DNA of 64,000 bases. Origin: Actinomycetota bacterium (lineage in GTDB: Bacteria > Actinomycetota > Geothermincolia > Geothermincolales > RBG-13-55-18). This document shows, one piece after another, positions 17,087 through 24,829 of this stretch. Made by a program: the position numbers and the translations under genes. The stretch's first letter is position 1, and the number at the start of each line of letters is the position of its first letter. A model generated the notes under the pieces. It did not search any database, was not told where the DNA came from, and worked only from the letters and a program-made list of their open reading frames with translations. The stretch lies in the NCBI GenBank assembly GCA_028697145.1, contig JAQVFR010000004.1, positions 3,390 to 67,389 of the forward strand, written 5' to 3'.

Positions 17087-19195
17087 ATGGCCCTGGACAA
17101 GATACGCAAGCGGGACGGGTCGGTGGTCCCTTTCGAGGCGGACAAGATAGCCGCCGCCATGCGCAAGGCCATCGAGGCCGTAGGCGAGGGTGAGCCCTCC
17201 CGGGCCGAGGAGATGACACGCGAGGTCACGGGCAAGCTCGAGGCGCGCTTCGTGGAGGAGATACCCACGGTCGAGGAGGTCCAGGACCTGGTGGAGGAGA
17301 CCCTCATCGAGTGGGGGCTCCCCCGCACCGCGAAGTCATACATACTCTACCGCGAGCGCCGCGCGGAGATACGCCGCACCAAGGACTTCATCGGGGTAAG
17401 GGACGAGCTCAAGCTCACCGTGAACGCCGTCAACGTGCTCAAGAAGCGCTACCTCCTCAAGGACTCACGCGGCCAGGTGGCCGAGACCCCCGACGCCATG
17501 TTCCGCCGCGTGGCCGGTGCTGTGGCCCGGGCGGACCTCGCCTACGACCCCGGCGCGGACGCCGCGGCCCTGGAGGAGGAGTTCTACCGCCTCATGGTCT
17601 CCCTGGACTTCCTGCCCAACTCCCCCACCCTGATGAACGCGGGCACGGACGTGGGGCAGCTGTCCGCCTGCTTCGTGCTCCCGGTGGACGACTCCATACC
17701 CGGCATCTTCGACGCCGTGAAGGACATGGCGCTGGTGCACAAATCCGGCGGGGGCACCGGCTTTTCCTTCTCGCGACTGCGCCCCCGCGGGGACGTGGTG
17801 CAGTCGACCATGGGCATCGCCTCCGGGCCCCTCTCCTTCATGCGCATCTTCGACGTCACCACCGAGGTCATCCGCCAGGGTGGGAGGCGGCGCGGCGCCA
17901 ACATGGGCATCCTGCGCTGCGATCACCCCGACATCCTGGAATTCATCACCGCCAAGGACCAGGACGGATTCCTCTCCAACTTCAACCTCTCCGTGGGCAT
18001 CACCGACGAGTTCATGGAGGCATTGGACAACGACGATGTTTATTATCTCCGCAACCCGCGCAGCGGCGCCGTCACCGGCAGCCTGCACGCGCGCGATGTC
18101 TTCAACCTCATCGTCACCCAGGCCTGGCGCACCGGCGACCCGGGGCTGCTCTTCCTGGACACCATCAACAGGAAGAATCCCACGCCGCACCTGGGGGACA
18201 TCGAGTCCACCAATCCCTGCGGGGAGCAGCCGCTGCTGCCGTGGGAGAGCTGCAACCTGGGCTCCATCAACCTCAAGAACATGGTCGTGGGCGGGCAGTG
18301 GGACTCAGGGAAGCTCTCGCGCACCATACGCGCAGCGGTGCACTTCCTCGACAACGTCATCGACATCAACCTCTGGCCCCTGCCGGAGACGGAGCGGGTG
18401 ACCCTGGGCAACCGCAAGATCGGCCTGGGAGTCATGGGCTTCGCGGACGCGCTGCTGCTCATGGGCATCCCTTACGATTCCGAGGAGGGCCTGCAGGCGG
18501 CGCGGGAGGTCGCCACCATCCTGGAGGAGGAGTCCCACCTCGCCAGCGGCGAGCTGGCTGCGCGGCGGGGCGTGTTCCCCAACTACGAGGGCTCGGTGTG
18601 GGAGAGCAGGGGCATGCCCATGCGCAACGCCACCACGGTGACCATCGCCCCCACCGGGACCATCAGCATCATCGCGGGTTGCTCGTCGGGCATCGAGCCC
18701 CTCTTCGCCATCTCCTTCGTGCGCAACGTCATCGAGGGAACCCGGCTCATGGAGATCAACCCCGTCTTCGAGGAGACGGCGCAGAGGCTCGGCTTCTACA
18801 GCAACGACCTCATGATGGACATCGCCCGCAGCGGCACCCTGCGGCACATCGAGGGCATGGACGAGGACGTGAAGCGGGTGTTCGTCACCGCCTTCGACAT
18901 CGCCCCCGCGTGGCACGTGCGCATGCAGGCCGCCTTCCAGGAGCATTGCGACAACGCCGTCTCCAAGACCATCAACTTCGCCTCCGACGCCTCCATCGAC
19001 GACATCGAGGAGGCCTACCGCCTGGCCTACGAACTGGGGTGCAAGGGCATCACCGTCTACCGCTACGGCAGCAAGCGGGAGCAGGTGCTCTACCTGGGCA
19101 GCGATTCCCTCATGCGCCTGCTGGAGAGGCCGGAATATACCATGGCCGAGGCGGAGTATGCCGGGGGATGCCCCACCCCCCTGTGCTTCTTCTGA
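17087..19195 (+). CDS. nrdJ: Adenosylcobalamin-dependent ribonucleotide reductase (class II)
   Basis: 702 aa. Reduces ribonucleotides to deoxyribonucleotides with a B12-derived thiyl radical, so it needs no oxygen. An N-terminal ATP-cone occupies residues about 3-95 (IRKRDGSVVPFEADKIAAAM). The catalytic barrel has QLSACFVLP (redox Cys near 194), STNPCGEQPLLPWESCNLG (radical Cys near 377), and NATTVTIAPTGTISIIAGC. The C-terminal GGCPTPLCFF holds the reductant-exchange Cys pair. No NrdB-like subunit is nearby. GGAGGAAGATC precedes the ATG, and TACAAT at 17014-17019 is a plausible -10. A DUF166 gene follows 21 nt later. Confidence 0.94.
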   Translation: MALDKIRKRDGSVVPFEADKIAAAMRKAIEAVGEGEPSRAEEMTREVTGKLEARFVEEIPTVEEVQDLVEETLIEWGLPRTAKSYILYRERRAEIRRTKDFIGVRDELKLTVNAVNVLKKRYLLKDSRGQVAETPDAMFRRVAGAVARADLAYDPGADAAALEEEFYRLMVSLDFLPNSPTLMNAGTDVGQLSACFVLPVDDSIPGIFDAVKDMALVHKSGGGTGFSFSRLRPRGDVVQSTMGIASGPLSFMRIFDVTTEVIRQGGRRRGANMGILRCDHPDILEFITAKDQDGFLSNFNLSVGITDEFMEALDNDDVYYLRNPRSGAVTGSLHARDVFNLIVTQAWRTGDPGLLFLDTINRKNPTPHLGDIESTNPCGEQPLLPWESCNLGSINLKNMVVGGQWDSGKLSRTIRAAVHFLDNVIDINLWPLPETERVTLGNRKIGLGVMGFADALLLMGIPYDSEEGLQAAREVATILEEESHLASGELAARRGVFPNYEGSVWESRGMPMRNATTVTIAPTGTISIIAGCSSGIEPLFAISFVRNVIEGTRLMEINPVFEETAQRLGFYSNDLMMDIARSGTLRHIEGMDEDVKRVFVTAFDIAPAWHVRMQAAFQEHCDNAVSKTINFASDASIDDIEEAYRLAYELGCKGITVYRYGSKREQVLYLGSDSLMRLLERPEYTMAEAEYAGGCPTPLCFF

Positions 19196-19216
19196 GCACG
19201 GGAAGGCAACTAAAAC

Positions 19217-20068
19217 GTGCGCCTGCTCATCGCCTACTGCGGAGGCCCGATCCCCATAAAGCGGGAGGACTTCACGGTGACCTTCGACGATGCCTTCGCC
19301 AAGCGTTTCCTGCGCCACATGGTGAACGACACGGACTACTGCAACGGATGCGGCGTGCTCTGCGACCACTGCCGCGACACCTACGGCATCGACTTCTCCG
19401 GCGACATCACCGGCATCCTGCAGTTCCCCTCCGTGCTTCCCTACTACCTCGACGACCCCCTGGACCTCATCGGGCGGGAACTGCCGCCCCACGACGCCAC
19501 CGTGGTCGTGGGCGCGCACCAGGAGATACTCCTGGCCATGCCGGCGGCGGCGGCGGCCGCGGGCTCGCGGGTGATCGTTGCCCCCGCCGAGGGCCCCAAC
19601 TGGGTGAGCCGCTGGTTGAGGGGGCAGGTGAAAAAGGCCTGCCGCGAGCTGGGCATGGGCTGCGCCTTCCCCAAGCCCTTCTGCTCCCTGACCCCGGGCA
19701 TCCACCCTGCGGTGGACGAGTTCATGGAATATTTCCGCATCGGTTATCCCAAGCTGAAGCTGGAGGTGGGCGACGGCTACATCAGGGACGCCAAGGTGGT
19801 GCGCAGCGCGCCCTGCGGCAACACTTACTACGTCGCCTTCAACCTCAAGGGCGCCCCCCTGGACGCCGCCGTGGCCGAGGTGGTGGCGAAGTACTGGCAC
19901 AGCTTCCCCTGCGTGGCCTCCATGGAGATGGACCGCGAGCTGGGGGAGACCATCCTGCACATGGGTGGCTTCATGCACTACCGGGCGGTGGAGGAGGCCC
20001 TGGCCGAAGTAGGGGTGCGGGTGGAGCTTCCCACCTCCCCCGCCTTGGCGCGCGTCTCCGCGAGATGA
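19217..20068 (+). CDS. DUF166 family protein (archaeal-type, thymidylate-synthase-annotated family)
   Basis: 283 aa. Cys-rich N-terminal YCNGCGVLCDHCRDTYG (residues about 41-57), central PFCSLTPGIHPAVDEF, and C-terminal VGDGYIRDAKVVRSAPCGNTYYVAF match PF02593, best known from methanogens, where members are often labelled dTMP synthase without firm proof. GTG start with GGGAAGG about 11 nt upstream. It lies 21 nt after nrdJ on the same strand, so it is probably co-transcribed. That pairing fits a role in deoxynucleotide metabolism, but the cysteines would equally suit Fe-S or zinc binding. Confidence 0.75.
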   Translation: MRLLIAYCGGPIPIKREDFTVTFDDAFAKRFLRHMVNDTDYCNGCGVLCDHCRDTYGIDFSGDITGILQFPSVLPYYLDDPLDLIGRELPPHDATVVVGAHQEILLAMPAAAAAAGSRVIVAPAEGPNWVSRWLRGQVKKACRELGMGCAFPKPFCSLTPGIHPAVDEFMEYFRIGYPKLKLEVGDGYIRDAKVVRSAPCGNTYYVAFNLKGAPLDAAVAEVVAKYWHSFPCVASMEMDRELGETILHMGGFMHYRAVEEALAEVGVRVELPTSPALARVSAR

Positions 20069-20168
20069 ACGCAAGCCCGCCCGGACGGCCAGACACGCGG
20101 GCTAAATAGGCCACCCGCGGCAACCGAGATATACTATTGAGTGCGCAAAGTAAGACGGGGGAATGAAA

Positions 20169-20858
20169 ATGGCCGAGAAGAGGATACTGGTCGCTGACGA
20201 CGACCCCCATATCCGCCGCCTCATCGCGGAGCTGCTCATGGCCGAGGGGTTCAAGGCGCTCATGGCCGAGGACGGCGAGGAGGCCATGCGCGTCTGCCGC
20301 GAGGAGCACCCCGACCTCATGATCCTGGACATCATCATGCCCAAGATGGACGGCATGGAGGTCTGCCGCCGCCTGCGCGACGAGACGGCCGCCCCCATCG
20401 TCTTCCTCACCGCCAAGGACGACATCACAGACCTGGTGAGCGGGCTGGCCATAGGAGGAGACGACTACATCACCAAGCCCTTCAAGGGGGCGGAGCTCAT
20501 CGCCCGCATAAAGGCGGCACTGCGCCGCGCGGACATGGTGCGCGATTCCACCGAGAAAGAGGAATACGTCTCCATCGGCGGCCTGGAGATCGACCGCAAG
20601 CGGCGGGAGATATCCCTGGACGGCAAGCCGGTGGATCTCACCCAGACGGAGTTCGACCTGCTGTGGCTGCTGGCGAGCCACCGCGGCACCGTCTTCTCGC
20701 GCAAGGACATCGTCAGGGAGTTGTGGGGTTACGAGGACCCCGGCATCTCGCGCACCATCGACACCCACGTGGCCCGCCTGCGCAAGAAGATCGAGACGGA
20801 CTCCTCCAGCCCCGAGTTCATCAAGACCGTAACCGGCGTGGGCTACAAGTTCTTCTGA
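20169..20858 (+). CDS. OmpR/PhoB-type response regulator
   Basis: 229 aa. Receiver domain at residues about 1-118: acidic pocket ADDD, phospho-acceptor Asp in MILDIIMPKMDG (near 51), Thr in FLTAKDD, Lys in YITKPFKGAEL. The C-terminal winged helix (about 130-228) has LTQTEFDLLWLLASHRG and TVTGVGYKF. The second ATG (20169) is spaced 7 nt from GGGGG, whereas the one at 20163 is too close. TATACT at 20131-20136 is a plausible -10. No histidine kinase is adjacent, so it is an orphan here; the only kinase in the window is 39 kb away. Confidence 0.92.
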   Translation: MAEKRILVADDDPHIRRLIAELLMAEGFKALMAEDGEEAMRVCREEHPDLMILDIIMPKMDGMEVCRRLRDETAAPIVFLTAKDDITDLVSGLAIGGDDYITKPFKGAELIARIKAALRRADMVRDSTEKEEYVSIGGLEIDRKRREISLDGKPVDLTQTEFDLLWLLASHRGTVFSRKDIVRELWGYEDPGISRTIDTHVARLRKKIETDSSSPEFIKTVTGVGYKFF

Positions 20859-20922
20859 CCGGCGCCGCGTTCCCGCGGGGTTTAAATGAGGTGGCCGTTT
20901 TGTTAATATTTCATATTGCGAC

Positions 20923-20997
20923 GGGCGTTTAGCTCAGCGGGAGAGCGCTGCCTTCACACGGCAGAGGTCATGGGTTCAAATCCCTTAACGCCCACCA
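20923..20997 (+). tRNA. tRNA-Val (anticodon CAC)
   Basis: 75 nt including an encoded CCA. Acceptor stem GGGCGTT/AACGCCC with discriminator A, D arm AGCTCAGCGGGAGAGC, anticodon stem CTGCC/GGCAG around loop TTCACAC (anticodon CAC), and T arm GGGTTCAAATCCC. The last 15 nt (20983-20997) recur at 23133-23147, marking the gene as an integration site. Confidence 0.96.
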
Positions 20998-21003
20998 ATT
21001 CTT

Positions 21004-21024
21004 AGGGCCTTTATGGCCCTTTTT
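21004..21024 (+). terminator. Terminator after tRNA-Val
   Basis: AGGGCC, loop TTTAT, GGCCCT, then TTTT. It begins 7 nt after the tRNA CCA, inside the inserted element. Confidence 0.75.
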
Positions 21025-21229
21025 CTTTGGATTGAATGGCTTGATATGGTTACATCATAGAAATGAGAAGGCATATCGTTAGGCTTGAAACGCTTCTTTT
21101 ACCTGCTGAGCGGTGCTCTGGTTGTCAGTTATGTGCTATAGACTTATCTTAAGGGCGAGGTCCATATTGGCTCGCAAAAGGGCATAAAGGAGACGAACAG
21201 ATTCAATAATTGAAAGATGGAGAGTCCGC

Positions 21230-22882
21230 ATGGATGAGATAACCCGCTGGTCGGGCATGGCAGAAGGCCAGTTCTTCGAGAGGAAGTCGGCCTACGACCG
21301 CTCTGGACCTAGGCCAAAGAGAAGAAACGCAAAGGATATCATCTCCGACATCGTCGAAACCCTTTCGGCCATGGCTAATGCCGATGGAGGAGAGTTGGTT
21401 CTGGGGATGGAGGACAATGGCACGGTAACCGGGGTGCCCCATCCGGAACGGACGGTTAAGGGATTTCTCGATGCTCCTCGAGATCCGAATCGTGTAAATC
21501 CTGGCCTTATCTACAGATACAGGGAAGCAATCGCGGACAGTGGCCACCTTCTACTGCATTTCAGGGTGGAGTGGAGCCCTCTTGTTCATCAATTGTCCGA
21601 CGGCAGGTATCTCTATAGGATGAGGGACTCGAACATGCCATTCGACGCACAAAAGATTTCGGCCCTAAAGTCCTCGAAAGCGCAAGGCCTGTTCGAGATG
21701 GTGTTTCCCCCGAGGGCCTTCATGAAGGACATAGACGCAGAGCTTGTCGATTCGCTTAATCTGGATCGCCTAAATCGGGAAACCACCATCGATCTCCTTG
21801 AGCGTTTTCGCCTGGTAGAGAGGCATAATGGTCACATCGCACCTAACCGTGCCTGCCTGCTTCTCTTCGGGAAAGACCCGACGAAATGGCATCCCCGCTG
21901 CGGTATCGACTTCGTGCGCTGGGGGGGAACGGAGAGGAAAGGTGGCGCTGAACTCAATATCGAGAAGCGTGTACGTATCGAAGCTCCGCTTGCCGTACTT
22001 CCCAAACAGGCCTTCGATACCATCAAGCCGTTCATCCGTGAAAGGCAGCAGCTCGTGGATCTATTCTTCACTGAGCGGCTCGAATATCCCACGTTCGCCT
22101 GGCAGGAAGCTCTCATAAACGCCATCGCGCACCGCGATTACAGTATACAGGGAGCCCCTATAGAGGTTTGGATGTTCGACGACAGGATGGAGATTAAAAG
22201 CATGGGGCCGCCCCCCGAACCGGTCACGGTTGAGGCCTTGAGCCGCGGTGAGCATTTACACCTTTCCAGGAACCCTATAATCGTGCGCGTTCTTGCGGAA
22301 CTCGGATACATGCGTGACCTGGGCGAGGGTATTCCACGCATGTTCTCGGAGATGGAAAGCCAGGGTTATTATCCTCCTGTTTTCGACCTGGTGGGCGGTG
22401 CCAACTTTCGCGTGATCCTCAGAAACCAACCTATATATGACCAAGAGACCGTGGAGTGGTTGAGAAGATATGCTGAGTTTGATTTAACTGGCGACCAGAA
22501 GAGGCTCCTCGCCTTTGCCCACGCTCACGGGGACCGGTTTACCAGCAAGGATTATCAGAAACTCACCGAATTGGACGTATACAAGGCCTCGCTTTCGATA
22601 AAGGCTATGGTCAGGAAAAACATAGTTCGTTCTACCAGCAAAGGAAGCAGGGTCTACGAACTCGTTGAAACGCCAGGTGAGCATGAGAAATCACCGGAAA
22701 CCCTCTTGTTGCTCCTGCCTTTGCTTAAGGAGAGGGACATCTCAAACCAGGACATAAGGGATGCCCTGGGGATATCCAGACCTACCGCGACACGTATCGC
22801 CGGAGAGTTGTGTGCCAAAGGTTGGCTTGAAAAGAGCGGCAGCGGGAGATGGACGCGGTATCGACTGGCGAGGGCACTATGA
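21230..22882 (+). CDS. AlbA_2/Schlafen-like domain ATP-binding protein (COG2865)
   Basis: 550 aa. The N-terminal AlbA_2 (Schlafen-type) domain has EGQFFERKSAYD (residues about 11-22) and SAMANADGGELVLGMEDNG (about 46-64). The middle holds an ATPase-like segment with ALINAIAHRDYS and LGEGIPRMFSEME. The C-terminus has one or two winged helices (LTGDQKRLLAFAH; SNQDIRDALGISRPTATRIA). These COG2865 proteins are often called RecG-like or transcriptional regulators and recur in defence and mobile islands. It is the sole gene of the tRNA-Val insertion, with lower GC than its neighbours. Its TGA stop lies inside the first 72-bp repeat. A defence or regulatory role is inference. Confidence 0.82.
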   Translation: MDEITRWSGMAEGQFFERKSAYDRSGPRPKRRNAKDIISDIVETLSAMANADGGELVLGMEDNGTVTGVPHPERTVKGFLDAPRDPNRVNPGLIYRYREAIADSGHLLLHFRVEWSPLVHQLSDGRYLYRMRDSNMPFDAQKISALKSSKAQGLFEMVFPPRAFMKDIDAELVDSLNLDRLNRETTIDLLERFRLVERHNGHIAPNRACLLLFGKDPTKWHPRCGIDFVRWGGTERKGGAELNIEKRVRIEAPLAVLPKQAFDTIKPFIRERQQLVDLFFTERLEYPTFAWQEALINAIAHRDYSIQGAPIEVWMFDDRMEIKSMGPPPEPVTVEALSRGEHLHLSRNPIIVRVLAELGYMRDLGEGIPRMFSEMESQGYYPPVFDLVGGANFRVILRNQPIYDQETVEWLRRYAEFDLTGDQKRLLAFAHAHGDRFTSKDYQKLTELDVYKASLSIKAMVRKNIVRSTSKGSRVYELVETPGEHEKSPETLLLLLPLLKERDISNQDIRDALGISRPTATRIAGELCAKGWLEKSGSGRWTRYRLARAL

Positions 22883-23069
22883 ATCAGCCTAGGCGTAGAA
22901 AATCCGTGCGGGAAGCTGATTCATAAAGCGGTTTGGGTGATTCATAGGAATACCAAGAACAGGCTGGGAAAACAGTAATTACAATTCAACGGAGTCGCTA
23001 TGAATCAGCCTAGGCGTAGAAAATCCGTGCGGGAAGCTGATTCATAAAGCGGTTTGGGTGATTCATAGG
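22877..23069. repeat. Two 72-bp perfect direct repeats with internal inverted repeats
   Basis: 22877-22948 and 22998-23069 are identical, separated by 49 bp. Each contains TATGAATCAGC near its start and the exact reverse complement GCTGATTCATA in the middle. A third element, TGATTCATAG near the end, is also complementary to the first 10 bases (CTATGAATCA), so two alternative hairpins are possible. The first copy includes the stop codon of the AlbA_2 gene. The location beside attR suits a recombination-accessory or replication site, or a structured transcript end. Confidence 0.9.
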
Positions 23070-23132
23070 GAGACACGGTAGTGCCTAGATTGCCTCCCGT
23101 AGGATGACAAGTGGGGTAAGGTCTTCCAAGGG

Positions 23133-23147
23133 CCTTAACGCCCACCA
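23133..23147. other. attR-like duplication of the tRNA-Val 3' end
   Basis: CCTTAACGCCCACCA repeats the last 15 nt of tRNA-Val (20983-20997) without the rest of the tRNA. A strong hairpin follows 10 nt later. Confidence 0.75.
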
Positions 23148-23157
23148 GGGCTATAGA

Positions 23158-23182
23158 AGCCGGGCCCCCGCCCGGCTTTCTC
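23158..23182. terminator. GC-rich hairpin terminator after attR
   Basis: AGCCGGGC, loop CCCC, GCCCGGCT, then TTCTCTT. It can end transcription from the left and lies against the stop of the minus-strand RelE-like gene. It may be the original terminator of tRNA-Val before insertion. Confidence 0.65.
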
Positions 23183-23437
23183 TTAGTCTCGATAAACGTC
23201 TCTCCTGTGGCCGATGCGCAGAACCAGTATCCCATCCACAGTCTTGGTATATATGACCCTGTAATCGCCGATCCTGTATCTGTATAGCCCCTGGAATGTT
23301 CCGCTCAGGGCGGAACCCTTATCGGGATCCTTCGCGAGATCCCCTTCTATTCTGCTCAGGATCTTCTTCGCCTCGGTCTTGTCTATCTTCTTCAGATCCT
23401 TCTCGACGGAGGCTTTGTATACTACCCTATAGACCAA
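23183..23437 (-). CDS. RelE/ParE-family toxin
   Basis: 84 aa. RelE fold features: VYRVVYKASVEKDLKKIDK at the N-terminus, LSGTFQGLYRYRIGDYRVIY, and LVLRIGHRRDVYRD at the C-terminus, with the basic/aromatic residues typical of ribosome-dependent mRNA interferases. Overlaps the upstream antitoxin gene by 11 nt (antitoxin first). Acts in the cytoplasm and is neutralised by the RHH partner. It lies just outside the attR copy of the tRNA element and is also of low GC. Confidence 0.88.
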   Translation of the reverse strand: MVYRVVYKASVEKDLKKIDKTEAKKILSRIEGDLAKDPDKGSALSGTFQGLYRYRIGDYRVIYTKTVDGILVLRIGHRRDVYRD

Positions 23438-23645
23438 GCCGGCTCCTTAGCTCCGAACTGCTTATCAGTTCATCATCCTTATCAAGGAGCCGGTCGAGAG
23501 CCACGCGGTAATCGCCATACTCCGCAATATAGGTCATTATGGCCTCATTGATAAGGAAGGTCCTGGATCGCTCCGTCGACTTGGACAGCTCTTCCAGGTC
23601 CCTCAATAATTGTTCATCCAGCCTGATGGAGATCGCCTTAGCCAT
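23427..23645 (-). CDS. Ribbon-helix-helix antitoxin (RelB/CopG type)
   Basis: 72 aa. The N-terminal RHH DNA-binding motif AKAISIRLDEQLLRDLEEL (residues about 2-20) is followed by RSRTFLINEAIMTYI, then a C-terminal toxin-binding tail (RLLDKDDELISSSELR). The start is preceded by GGAGG. It probably represses its own promoter through the TGTAT repeats at 23663-23700, assisted by the toxin. Confidence 0.87.
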   Translation of the reverse strand: MAKAISIRLDEQLLRDLEELSKSTERSRTFLINEAIMTYIAEYGDYRVALDRLLDKDDELISSSELRSRLGL

Positions 23646-23662
23646 CTTATACCTCCGATTTC

Positions 23663-23700
23663 TGTATGTATCCTATGTATGGTATTGTATCACATGTATG
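23663..23700 (-). promoter_or_regulatory. Putative RHH operator with phased TGTAT repeats
   Basis: On the plus strand TGTAT occurs at 23663, 23667, 23676, 23686 and 23695. The last four are spaced 9-10 bp, one helical turn, directly upstream of the antitoxin start. Such phasing is what stacked RHH dimers need. Confidence 0.5.
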
Positions 23701-23743
23701 CTAGTTCCATCCACTGACAACATTCTGCTCTCTAGCGGTGACA

Positions 23744-23950
23744 TCATTTAAATGAATCTAGCTGCTGCAGGTAAAGACCCCGGATGCCGTCCAGCATCTG
23801 CACGTAGTTCTTGTCCAGGTAGATGAAGGGGCCGGGTGATATACGGAAGTGGCCGCCGCCGGCCGCGATCGCCCTGCGGATGCTCTCCTCGAGCTGCGGT
23901 GGCATCTTCTTCCAGGCACCGCAGACGATCCGCGGCCTGCCCTCGCCCGC
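23744..23950 (-). pseudogene. C-terminal remnant of an unidentified protein gene
   Basis: A minus-strand frame ending at the TGA at 23744-23746 encodes a plausible protein end: RIVCGAWKKMPPQLEES, AAGGGHFRISPGPFIYLDKN, YVQMLDGIRGLYLQQLDSFK. The composition returns to genome-typical GC here. No start or upstream portion is present: the frame runs into the 3' end of plsC. Probably the tail of a gene lost when the neighbouring low-GC DNA was acquired. The family is not recognised. Confidence 0.35.
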
Positions 23951-23960
23951 GGTCCGCCGC

Positions 23961-24725
23961 CTAGAGCGTGAGCGGCTCGGCGACCGTCTCTTCAGCGTCC
24001 TCCCCGCAGAGACGGGCGATGGCCGCGCGCACCTCCTCCATGAGTTCTTCCTTGTTCTCGAGGGTGTAGCTCGAGGCCTCGATGGGGGCGCCCAGCTCTA
24101 TAGTCACCTCCTGGTCGAGGACGAAATCCAGCGTCTTGGGCGGCAGCACTTTCTCCGAGCCCCTTATACCCATGGGGATGATGGTGGCCCCGGACTCGAT
24201 GGCCATGACGAATCCGCCCTTCTTGAAGTGCCCCATGCGCCCGCTGCGCGAGCGCGTGCCCTCCGGCGCTATCCACAGCACGATGCCGTCCTCCATCTTG
24301 GCGCGGGCGGCGGCGAGATCCCTCTTGGCCTGCTCGAAATCGTGGCGGTCGATGGAGATGAACTCCCCGGCCGTCATCCCTTTCCCCCACAGGGGTACCT
24401 TGAAGAGCTCCTTCTTGGTGAGCATGCGCACGCTGCCTGGTATGGCGAGAACGCTCAAGGGGATGTCGTAGTGGCTGCGGTGGTTGCCCATGACGATGTA
24501 GCGCTTCCCCGGCTCGATCCTCGTGTGGTGGGGATCGATCACCATGTACCTGATGCGTACGGCGTCGACGAGTTCCCTGGCCCACCACCTGAGCCACTTG
24601 TCGCCGTACCAGCGCGGGTACCCGCCCCTGAAGTTGACCTTGTAGAGGACGATGAGGGTGATGCGCAGTGTGGCGTATACGGTCACGACGAAGATGCGGA
24701 TTTTCTGGAGCATGTTGGCGCGCAT
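23961..24725 (-). CDS. plsC: 1-acyl-sn-glycerol-3-phosphate acyltransferase (PlsC-like)
   Basis: 254 aa from the ATG at 24725. Transfers an acyl group to lysophosphatidic acid in phospholipid synthesis, at the membrane. Motif I NHRSHYD (HX4D), motif II region FISIDRHDFEQAKRDL, motif III APEGTRSRSG, motif IV IIPMGIRGSEKVLP. An N-terminal hydrophobic helix (VTVYATLRITLIVLY) provides membrane contact. GGGAGG 9 nt upstream supports this start; in-frame ATGs at 24746 and 24878 are less likely. Confidence 0.88.
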   Translation of the reverse strand: MRANMLQKIRIFVVTVYATLRITLIVLYKVNFRGGYPRWYGDKWLRWWARELVDAVRIRYMVIDPHHTRIEPGKRYIVMGNHRSHYDIPLSVLAIPGSVRMLTKKELFKVPLWGKGMTAGEFISIDRHDFEQAKRDLAAARAKMEDGIVLWIAPEGTRSRSGRMGHFKKGGFVMAIESGATIIPMGIRGSEKVLPPKTLDFVLDQEVTIELGAPIEASSYTLENKEELMEEVRAAIARLCGEDAEETVAEPLTL

Positions 24726-24829
24726 GAATATGGTCCTCCCCTGCATTATCTGACAGCCGGTACGGTCAATTCTGTATCCAAAGCGGCGCGGAATGCAACC
24801 ATTTCTCGTACAAACATCGGTGCCCCGGG

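Larger units (their letters stand above)
20983..23147. mobile_element. Small integrated element at tRNA-Val, without integrase
   Basis: The 15-nt 3' end of tRNA-Val, CCTTAACGCCCACCA, occurs at 20983-20997 (attL, intact tRNA) and again at 23133-23147 (attR). The 2.1 kb between them is clearly lower in GC than the flanks and holds one gene (AlbA_2/Schlafen-like), its own terminator after the tRNA, and two 72-bp repeats. A second, GC-rich terminator directly follows attR and may be the original tRNA terminator. No integrase or recombinase is encoded, so mobilisation would have to be in trans or the integrase has been lost. Confidence 0.72.

Noticed and set aside
18305-20074. 589-codon minus-strand frame opposite nrdJ/DUF166
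   Set aside because: Antisense shadow; Gly/Val/His-rich composition and no motif.
17311-20109. 932-codon plus-strand frame across nrdJ and DUF166
   Set aside because: Low-complexity Arg/Gly/His/Pro product in another frame of two well-supported genes.
23183-23645. RelE/RHH pair as part of the tRNA-Val element
   Set aside because: It lies outside the right 15-bp copy and beyond a terminator. It is also of low GC, so it may belong to an older insertion, but the sequence does not show this.
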